Shown here: piece after piece, positions 58,328 to 64,000 of the stretch
How positions within the stretch are numbered: position 1 is the stretch's first letter
How the letters are laid out: each line of letters opens with the position of its first letter
Assembly (NCBI RefSeq): GCF_003664125.1
Contig: NZ_RCCP01000001.1
Location: forward strand, 806,001-870,000
Reading direction: 5' to 3'
Source of the DNA: Planococcus citreus
Lineage (GTDB): Bacteria > Bacillota > Bacilli > Bacillales_A > Planococcaceae
Length of the DNA stretch: 64,000 bases
Notes under the pieces: model-generated
What the model was told of the DNA's origin: nothing
What the model saw: the letters and a program-made list of their open reading frames with translations, nothing else
The model's database searches: none
Translations under genes and position numbers: made by a program

Positions 58328-59251
58328 CTAATTGCGAATTATACTGATTATTTTCTGTTGAGCATTTTCAGCTTCAGGAACCGGCATAACCACAAACACA
58401 TGATTCATCTTAGGATATACAAAGGTTTGGATTTCAATTCCTTGCTCCGTTAATTTTTCGTCCAATTTAACTGCGTCTGGATATATGAGTTCATGTGTTC
58501 CGACAAATTGAGTAATCTTGCCGAGTCCAGTTAAATCTCCAAAAATCGGGCTAATCAAGGGATCCTCTAAGCTTTTATCATCGGACCAAATATTAGTGAT
58601 CACGTCCATTCCCCCGGCCGATAACATCGGGTCCACTTTTTCGTATTTGGGGATAAGGGGATTATCAAGGGTTAGATCTACGGCTGGGGATAACAAAATG
58701 ATATCCTTCGGTTGAGGCAAATCATCTACCTTTAACAGTTGGGCCAGCCCAAGCGCGATATTTCCTCCGGCTGAATCCCCCATCATGGTTAATTGCTTAG
58801 CACTCTCAACCGTCCGAAGCATTTCTTTGTACAGGCTTAACAGTTTCGGATATGTATGCTTGTAATTAAAATGAGGCACTTTTGGATAAATAGGCGCGAT
58901 GATCTTTGCATTCACTGACTGTGCAATCTTATCCATCAGCTTCCAATGGAAAGATAAAGGCTGATTCGTCCACGCTCCGCCGTGCAAATACAGCACCACT
59001 TTCTGTTCCCGGGAATTCTGATTGTTTAAGGTGAACACCTGTATGTCTTCATACATCTCTTCTTTCAACGAGTTGGAAAAACTCATATTTTCAATCACAT
59101 ACGGTTTGATATTTTCAGTTCCTCTTTGCTGCACGAACTTTGTCGTGTTTTCTATACTGGAAAAGCCCTTCTTTGTTCCTCGTAAAACTAAGTATTTCTC
59201 TAGGATCCGACTCTTTACGGACCGTTTTCCCCCATAAGTTTGGATAACCAT
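58328..59251 (-). CDS. Alpha/beta hydrolase (HSL-type esterase)
   Basis: 307 residues. HGGAW oxyanion motif (YLHGGAWTNQPLSFHW), nucleophile elbow MMGDSAGGNIALGLA, Asp and His late in IYPDAVKLDEKL and YPKMNHVFVVMPV. This is the hormone-sensitive-lipase-like family of carboxylesterases/acetyl hydrolases. No signal peptide. GGGGCT precedes the ATG; the gene stands alone. Confidence 0.88.
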   Translation of the reverse strand: MVIQTYGGKRSVKSRILEKYLVLRGTKKGFSSIENTTKFVQQRGTENIKPYVIENMSFSNSLKEEMYEDIQVFTLNNQNSREQKVVLYLHGGAWTNQPLSFHWKLMDKIAQSVNAKIIAPIYPKVPHFNYKHTYPKLLSLYKEMLRTVESAKQLTMMGDSAGGNIALGLAQLLKVDDLPQPKDIILLSPAVDLTLDNPLIPKYEKVDPMLSAGGMDVITNIWSDDKSLEDPLISPIFGDLTGLGKITQFVGTHELIYPDAVKLDEKLTEQGIEIQTFVYPKMNHVFVVMPVPEAENAQQKIISIIRN

Positions 59252-59341
59252 TTACTAGCCCCTCTCTAAATGACTTACCGACTCACTAGTATTCACTTCA
59301 CTTTCTGTTTCCGAATCAAAAATATATTCAATCTGGATATG

Positions 59342-59785
59342 TTATTCTACCTCTATCAAGAAAGCATAATTTCCATCCCCCTGATTCCAGTCAGCTATTA
59401 CATGATATACATATACGCCACTTTCATTAGGCGCTTTAATTCTTTCATTATTTATTTCAATAATTTTTGAATTGTTTTCATCAAGCCATTGCTCTAATCT
59501 CAGATTTTCGGGTTGATACCCTATCGGAAATTCAATTTCAATTTCGTCATTTTCGGACACTAAAGATGGGGTATGTGATTCTGTCATATCGATTGCAGAA
59601 GTATAAATGGTATCTACACACTGCGCAAGTAAAATGGCATCCCAGCAATATGAGCCTTGTGTTGTAGGAATTTCCCTCTCCCCTACTGAAATTTTTGGAG
59701 TCGGCGGTTCTAAACGAAATGGTTTAAATATAACTATTGCTATGAATAGAATTCCAACAACCATAAACACCGTCCTTTTTTTCAT
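59342..59785 (-). CDS. Membrane-anchored extracellular protein
   Basis: 147 residues: helix RTVFMVVGILFIAIVIF, then an extracellular domain with two Cys (GSYCWDAILLAQCVDTIYTS) that may form a disulfide, and IGYQPENLRLEQWLDEN. The C-terminus (GVYVYHVIADWNQGDGNYAF) is a beta structure. Unrecognised. ATG at 59785 follows GGGGGAAGAG; a frame to 59809 lacks a site. Confidence 0.65.
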   Translation of the reverse strand: MKKRTVFMVVGILFIAIVIFKPFRLEPPTPKISVGEREIPTTQGSYCWDAILLAQCVDTIYTSAIDMTESHTPSLVSENDEIEIEFPIGYQPENLRLEQWLDENNSKIIEINNERIKAPNESGVYVYHVIADWNQGDGNYAFLIEVE

Positions 59786-60248
59786 ATTTCTCTTCCCCCT
59801 TTTGTACAATAATAGACGTTTATATTTTTACAAAGTAGCAGCATTCACTTTATTTTGAAAATTTCACCATCGACAAAACAGTGCTTATAACTACACAATC
59901 CTCGTTGATAAGGGATGAAAGTTATTAAATCAATCTTATTTTCTATCCATTTTTATTTAAATACTTCTGATGATTCCTCAAATGTAAACTCTGTTCGTAC
60001 TATTCCCTTGATTTCAAGCCTAACAAGCTATTTAAAAAAGTTGAACATAGTTATTCACAGTGACAAAAGGACTTCCAATCATTTGGAAGTCCTTTGTGCT
60101 CTTTTTAATACTTTCATGTTGTTTCATGGATACGTTCAAACATTCGTGAAAGTATTTTTTAATAAGCAAAAGAAAAAGAAGAACCTCAATGCTAAAGCCC
60201 TTCCGACAAGTGATGATATGTAAACTAGTTAACCGCAAGATATATAGT
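59786..60248. other. Intergenic region with a terminator hairpin
   Basis: 460 bases without a supported gene. AAAGGACTTCCAA / TTGGAAGTCCTTT at 60065-60095 is a strong hairpin, probably the terminator of the DUF5316-like gene at 60249 (minus strand). A plus-strand open frame at 59915-60223 crosses it and is rejected. Confidence 0.45.
60065..60095. terminator. Intrinsic terminator hairpin
   Basis: AAAGGACTTCCAA / TTGGAAGTCCTTT, loop of four, with flanking A and T. Confidence 0.7.
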
Positions 60249-60530
60249 CTAGTTTAAAAAATACAACAAGATGGACCCGATAAAATTAGGCAAAGCCATC
60301 AGTAAGATAGTGTTTGATAAGTTAAGTGCTTCATCTAATTTTATTATGGCTAAATTTCCAATAACAGGGGCAGTAGAGCTAATGAAACCTGTTTTCAAAA
60401 ATCCTCCTATCAAGATGCCTGCGAGCCCTATTAGACCCGTCACGTTCATAGCAAGTTCGATGTTGTTTTGCATAACGAAAAAACTTACTATCAAAATAAA
60501 AATTAATAAGCCCAAAGATAATCGTTTCAT
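60249..60530 (-). CDS. Small membrane protein (DUF5316-like)
   Basis: 93 residues, three to four helices: MKRLSLGLLIFILIVSFFVM, NVTGLIGLAGILIGGFL and ILLMALPNFIGSILLYFL. The order helix, short loop, glycine-rich helix resembles small DUF5316 proteins of Bacilli (from memory, moderate). GGGGGGAG precedes the ATG. Function unknown. Confidence 0.65.
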   Translation of the reverse strand: MKRLSLGLLIFILIVSFFVMQNNIELAMNVTGLIGLAGILIGGFLKTGFISSTAPVIGNLAIIKLDEALNLSNTILLMALPNFIGSILLYFLN

Positions 60531-60807
60531 AATCTCCCCCCTCTTATTATAATTTCCACAGATGTTTTAATAGCATGAGAAAATTTACTGACCAATAGTT
60601 CTGATTTAGAATCTAGCTTATGAAGTTTTCTAAAAGCAGAAATTTTGTCAAAAAATTTTTTCAAGAACTCTCATTACTAATGGATCTAATAAATACATTT
60701 AGTTCAGCGCATTGTTTTTAAGTATGCTGACAGCTGATCAAAGCTATTAACTTTATTGAATTTGAATTACTCCTTCTCAAGCGCTCGTAAAAGTACACTT
60801 TTACACT
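60531..60807. other. AT-rich intergenic region
   Basis: About 280 bases. AT-rich; no gene, promoter or repeat I can support, apart from the terminator of the next gene at its edge. Confidence 0.4.
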
Positions 60808-60850
60808 AAAAAAAGTGCGAGAAGATATGATTTACTTCTTCTCTCACTTT
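60808..60850 (-). terminator. Intrinsic terminator overlapping the stop of 60844
   Basis: Minus strand AAAGTGAGAGAAG...CTTCTCGCACTTTTTTT; the stem includes the stop codon. Confidence 0.7.
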
Positions 60851-61062
60851 GATTGCTCTTTAGTTTTTCGTATATATATATGATAAACGGTACTAAACCC
60901 ACTTCCACCTCCATATCCCCCACCAAAATTTAAACCCTTTGTTTTAAAATCAATTCCACTGCTTCTAAGTTCTTCTAACATAGAAAAATGTTGATCTAAA
61001 TTAGCCGTTGTATTATACAATTCCCATCTCGTAAACAAGACTCTTTTCAAGAATTTAAACAT
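60844..61062 (-). CDS. Small hypothetical protein
   Basis: 72 residues: MFKFLKRVLFTRWELYNTTA, NLDQHFSMLEELRSSGIDFK, then a Gly-rich NFGGGYGGGSGFSTVYHIYI. No membrane helix. The strand-and-loop layout with HIYIRK end recalls small signal-transduction-like proteins of Bacilli, but I do not recognise it. AAAGGAGGAG precedes the ATG; its terminator overlaps the stop codon. Confidence 0.65.
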   Translation of the reverse strand: MFKFLKRVLFTRWELYNTTANLDQHFSMLEELRSSGIDFKTKGLNFGGGYGGGSGFSTVYHIYIRKTKEQSK

Positions 61063-61354
61063 CGACTACTCCTCCTTTGGAGTTCTATAAAACAATCATT
61101 CTATTTCACGAATTGAATCTACCATAAAATTCCTTAACTAAAGTTTAACAAAAATTCTTACTCCTTAACACGATAAAAAACCTAAGTAGAATAAAATCGT
61201 TCATAAAAGTACACATTTCCGAACGCTCTCAAAATAGCTTCATAAACCCAAAAAGGACGTTAGTAAATGTGTCAAAACACTTTACGAACATCCTTGAATT
61301 TCCTCATGCTTTTCCGAACACTTATGACTCTCCGCTATTCTACCGTTTAGCAAC

Positions 61355-62257
61355 TTATTTCAGCTTGAAATCCAAGCTGCTATGGCCGAGAAGTTTTTCC
61401 CCGTCCTGCCATAAGTATTGAACTGAATATTGTTTCCCCAGCTTTTGTTCATTCACCTCAATAGTAACTGTAGAACTGTCCGTAGCCATGATTTCTTCAC
61501 TCACTTCTTCTCCGTCACCATCAAACTCGAGCAATATAATTTCGCTTGGATTCGGCTCCATCCTTCCCCAGTCAATTACAATGCTGTCGCCCACTTCTGC
61601 ATCTCCAGAATGAACGTCAGGCACCTCATAGCCGCTATCAGGAGTGCAATTGTTCCAACATACTTCAGAATAGGTGTGATCGAATGTCTCACCATTTGAC
61701 TCAGCGGAACCTATTTTTGTAATCGAAGGCATTTCCATATATGTGTACTTCGGCAGCTGTCCGGCTTTCTGGCCTGGTGCTTCTTCGATAACGATATTTC
61801 CTACATATTGGGCTTCATCAGCTCGATCGATGAACTCCACTTCTAAAATATAATTCCCTTCGGTTTGCGGAAAGCGAAATTCTCTCGACTCGTTTAGTTC
61901 AAGCTTCGTTTCTTCTCCGTCTTTCCATAAAGAAGCCGTAATTGTTGGGTCTGTCCAAATGTCCCCGCCGTTCTCTTCATTCTCCTTGAAATCCAAAGAG
62001 GTCGGCTGGCTTGGCGAGACTGTAGTGACTTCCTGGGATAACCCAAACTCTTCGATATCGTCTATCGTTTCCATGACTTCTCCACTCGATGAACTCCAAC
62101 TGATATTGGCTTCTGTTAATGGCATGGGCTCGCCCCGCAAACCATCATCTGCCAGTAAATAGGCTCTTGGAACGCCTACATCGTAATCCTCGGCAAAGCA
62201 GCCTGTCAGCATAAGAATTGATAGCAATACAGAAACGAGTATCATTACTTTTTTCAC
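61355..62257 (-). CDS. Lipoprotein with repeated beta domains
   Basis: 300 residues. Signal VKKVMILVSVLLSILMLTGC with lipobox LTGC, then a long acidic beta-rich mature region with Trp/Cys (YSEVCWNNCTPDSGYEVPD) and Ig-like strands such as EVNEQKLGKQYSVQYLW. Unknown. GTG at 62257 is preferred: AAGGAG is nine bases upstream; ATG at 62293 lies before that site. Four bases of open sequence separate it from nothing coding; the next gene is a GNAT enzyme upstream. Confidence 0.7.
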   Translation of the reverse strand: MKKVMILVSVLLSILMLTGCFAEDYDVGVPRAYLLADDGLRGEPMPLTEANISWSSSSGEVMETIDDIEEFGLSQEVTTVSPSQPTSLDFKENEENGGDIWTDPTITASLWKDGEETKLELNESREFRFPQTEGNYILEVEFIDRADEAQYVGNIVIEEAPGQKAGQLPKYTYMEMPSITKIGSAESNGETFDHTYSEVCWNNCTPDSGYEVPDVHSGDAEVGDSIVIDWGRMEPNPSEIILLEFDGDGEEVSEEIMATDSSTVTIEVNEQKLGKQYSVQYLWQDGEKLLGHSSLDFKLK

Positions 62258-62299
62258 ATAAAGCCACTCCTTGTTCATAACGATGTTAAACAATGTCGT

Positions 62300-62818
62300 T
62301 CAATTCTGCTTTACTATCACGCTGACATCTGCCCATTCATAAGCAAGTTCGGGTATTTGTTTGCCGGCGATTGTTATGTATTTTTCGTCGATGATTTTGC
62401 CGCCTAAATTTTCATAAAAGCCACTGGATTGATTCTCCTTGAGCACCCAAACGAGCATGGACTGAATGTCGCGATCCAACAGCTCCTTGCTTATTGCCTG
62501 CATCAGCAGTTTGCCGACACCTTGCCCTTGATAAGCTTTCAGGATATAGATGGAATATATCTCTCCGCCTACATCCGGGTAGTCACCGGAACGCTCCTTG
62601 CCGCCGTCTGCAAAGCCGATGACTTCTCCGGCTACATTTTCTGCTACGAACGCTGTCGAATTCTGCAAGTTGCGCTCCCATTGCTTCTCTCTTTCAACGT
62701 ATTTCAACCCATCCAAATATTTGTCTGGGACAATATTGCGGTAAGTGGTAATCCAACTGTCGACATGGACTTTTGCTATTCCTCGGGCGTCCAAAACTCT
62801 CGCTCTTCTAATCATCAT
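62300..62818 (-). CDS. GNAT-family N-acetyltransferase
   Basis: 172 residues. Start MMIRRARVLDARGIAKVHVD, SWITTYRNIVPDKYLDGLKY, and acetyl-CoA loop in YSIYILKAYQGQGVGKLLMQ (QGQGVG). Matches the RimI-like/YvbK-like group by eye; substrate unknown. GGGTGAG precedes the tandem ATG ATG. The membrane-protein gene starts four bases upstream on the same strand, so the two may be coupled. Confidence 0.88.
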   Translation of the reverse strand: MMIRRARVLDARGIAKVHVDSWITTYRNIVPDKYLDGLKYVEREKQWERNLQNSTAFVAENVAGEVIGFADGGKERSGDYPDVGGEIYSIYILKAYQGQGVGKLLMQAISKELLDRDIQSMLVWVLKENQSSGFYENLGGKIIDEKYITIAGKQIPELAYEWADVSVIVKQN

Positions 62819-62822
62819 CCAC

Positions 62823-63314
62823 TCACCCTTTCGGCGTAAACTTCATCACTGCGTTGAACAGGTCGGAAGTCGACTCCTGGAATCCCCGCTCCTCGCTCTT
62901 GAAGCTGTCGAGTAATGTATATCCGAAGACGAGCCCGGCGATTGTTTGTGCCGTAGTGCTGCTAAAAAGAAGCATGTCAATTTGAATATAGATTTCATCA
63001 GAAAAAATCAGGTTTCCGATAGGCAATAAAGGCAAAATAGATAACGCTAATACGATGAATGCCGGCACGCCGACCGCTAAAAATTTACTCCAATCGAAAC
63101 CGCCGATCCGGCTTTCTTTTCTTTCCAGCATGAATTTGGGCGTACGCAATAATAAGCCGATGATAACTGGAAAAATAACAACGTAAATCCAGAGAGGTGT
63201 TGGGTTGAATGCTGCAGCTGCCCTCTCATCCAATACTTGTTGAAGCTGTAATCCTGCATACACAATAAAGATGATTGCGATGCTCCAGATGAAGTAATAG
63301 AAAAATCTTTTCAT
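62823..63314 (-). CDS. Integral membrane protein, unknown
   Basis: 163 residues with four helices (YYFIWSIAIIFIVYAGLQL, WIYVVIFPVIIGLLL, AVGVPAFIVLALSILPLLPI and MLLFSSTTAQTIAGLVFGYT). Not recognised. AAGGAGG precedes the ATG. It lies four bases before the GNAT gene, same strand. Confidence 0.7.
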   Translation of the reverse strand: MKRFFYYFIWSIAIIFIVYAGLQLQQVLDERAAAAFNPTPLWIYVVIFPVIIGLLLRTPKFMLERKESRIGGFDWSKFLAVGVPAFIVLALSILPLLPIGNLIFSDEIYIQIDMLLFSSTTAQTIAGLVFGYTLLDSFKSEERGFQESTSDLFNAVMKFTPKG

Positions 63315-63389
63315 TTTCTTTTCCTCCTTAAATTAATTAGGTGGTATATATACTGTTAAAAATGGCAAAGCGTTTCGTTTTATTTCTAA

Positions 63390-63674
63390 TCAAATGAATG
63401 CCAGCATAAAAATAAAAATGACAGCAATCGGAAAAATAATGAACAGCCAGTTCAAAGCCTGGAGAATCCATATACCTGATGGTTTCGGGCCCTCAGTCTT
63501 CCGGATATAGAGAAATGAAATGAGTCCGAAAACCGGCGTCATTAATTGCATGCCGCCGCCATAATTCGGGGGCGATGCGTCTAATAACTCTTCCATCAGA
63601 AATGAAAATAGTACGAGGTTGATGGCGAGCAACGCGAGTGGAATCACTAAATGAAATTGTTTCAACGTGTTCAT
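63390..63674 (-). CDS. Small membrane protein, unknown
   Basis: 94 residues with three helices (FHLVIPLALLAINLVLFSFL, GGMQLMTPVFGLISFLYI and ALNWLFIIFPIAVIFIFML). Not recognised. GAGGGGTG precedes the ATG; probably the first gene of a set with 62823 and 62300. Confidence 0.65.
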   Translation of the reverse strand: MNTLKQFHLVIPLALLAINLVLFSFLMEELLDASPPNYGGGMQLMTPVFGLISFLYIRKTEGPKPSGIWILQALNWLFIIFPIAVIFIFMLAFI

Positions 63675-63861
63675 CTTTCACCCCTCCTCAATAAAGCATA
63701 GGTCGAGCTCTGTACACTTTTAATTCCATAATTTAACTTTAACAGTTTTCTTCCAGAATCGATATACTCTTTATAGAGGTGGTTGCTGGTGAATTCTATT
63801 TCTATAAAGAAGATATTGAGTCCAGAGATTGCTGATTAAATTGAAGAAAGCTAGCTAAAAC

Positions 63862-63910
63862 AAAACGAACCCCAAATGCGCGCCGTCTTACTGGCACTCA
63901 TTTGGGGTTC
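63862..63910 (-). terminator. Intrinsic terminator of the prs-like gene
   Basis: GAACCCCAAATG / CATTTGGGGTTC with a loop, followed on the minus strand by GTTTTG. Confidence 0.75.
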
Positions 63911-63926
63911 CGTCATTTCTCTATTG

Positions 63927-64000
63927 TCATCCTTCAAACAAAGGGCTGACTGGCTTTTCATTGTGCACGTGCTCGATTGCTTCTGCAAGCAATGGCGCGA
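63927..64000 (-). CDS. prs: C-terminal end of a ribose-phosphate pyrophosphokinase-like protein (partial)
   Basis: The last 24 residues (APLLAEAIEHVHNEKPVSPL then FEG) match the C-terminal helix and tail of Prs (for example ...AEAI.RVH...SVS.LF). The rest lies outside the window. If right, the gene makes PRPP from ribose 5-phosphate; confidence is limited because so little is visible. A terminator follows. Confidence 0.5.
   Translation of the reverse strand, partial: APLLAEAIEHVHNEKPVSPLFEG

Noticed and set aside
59915-60223. Plus-strand open frame of 102 codons
   Set aside because: Crosses a terminator hairpin, lacks a ribosome site and has an odd composition.
1-64000. CRISPR array, prophage, IS element, rRNA or tRNA
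   Set aside because: No regular spacer repeats, integrase, transposase, phage structural genes or RNA gene signatures were recognised; the dispersed repeats are irregular and non-coding.

Overview
The window reads as a chromosomal segment of a low-to-mid GC Firmicute. Strong AGGAGG-type ribosome binding sites, dense intrinsic terminators, lipoprotein signal peptides, paiA/paiB, a T-box leader, a guanidine-I riboswitch and BglG/PRD regulation all point to Bacillales. The gene set and the dispersed GC-rich intergenic repeats suggest a Planococcus-like member of the Planococcaceae; that genus call is inference. No rRNA, tRNA, CRISPR array, transposase or prophage structural gene was seen.

Layout. 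1-2.6 kb: a partial gene, a glycosyltransferase and an RmlB-like dehydratase/epimerase. 3.9-10.5 kb, mostly minus strand: an exported 5'-nucleotidase/cyclic phosphodiesterase, a membrane protein with three Ltp repeats, a lipoprotein, an acyltransferase and a patatin lipase. 10.5-11.8 kb: a gene-poor stretch full of repeats. 11.8-16.6 kb: an NlpC/P60 cell-wall hydrolase, an ArsR-type regulator, an MpsC-like protein, a RibT-like acetyltransferase and several small or broken genes. 16.6-23.9 kb: housekeeping accessory genes (VOC protein, peroxiredoxin-like, haloacid dehalogenase, two Nudix hydrolases, lipoproteins, alpha/beta hydrolase, nucleotidyltransferase).

24.1-31.8 kb is a coherent copper-resistance island: CopB-type P-type ATPase, cytosolic Cys-rich copper storage protein, histidine kinase/response regulator pair, YdhK lipoprotein, DUF305-like membrane protein and multicopper oxidase. 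31.9-33.4 kb is an MFS transporter behind a T-box leader whose features best fit serine tRNA. 33.5-37.6 kb holds small lipoproteins and membrane proteins, a Nudix hydrolase and a YczE-like protein. 37.7-41.6 kb: MarR-paiA-paiB, then a guanidine-I riboswitch, a repeat insertion, a Gdx/SugE-type SMR pair and a 3-hydroxyacyl-CoA dehydrogenase.

42.6-48.8 kb is a carbohydrate locus: PRD regulator with fused EIIB/EIIA domains, EIIB, ascorbate-family EIIC, and convergently a fructokinase and a sucrose-6-phosphate hydrolase. 49-55.7 kb: a gene remnant, a GNAT enzyme, zinc-binding ZnuA under a Zur-like box, asparagine synthetase and a second two-component system. 56-64 kb: mainly small membrane or lipoproteins, a cold-shock protein, an esterase, a GNAT enzyme and the C-terminus of a ribose-phosphate pyrophosphokinase-like gene.

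Most notable: the guanidine riboswitch separated from its exporter genes by a genomic repeat; the serine-like T-box on an MFS exporter; the Ltp triple-repeat protein; a copper island with a shared promoter octamer; a PTS whose only EIIA is in its regulator; and several small envelope proteins whose best ribosome binding site is followed by ATT, ATC or CTG instead of a standard start.
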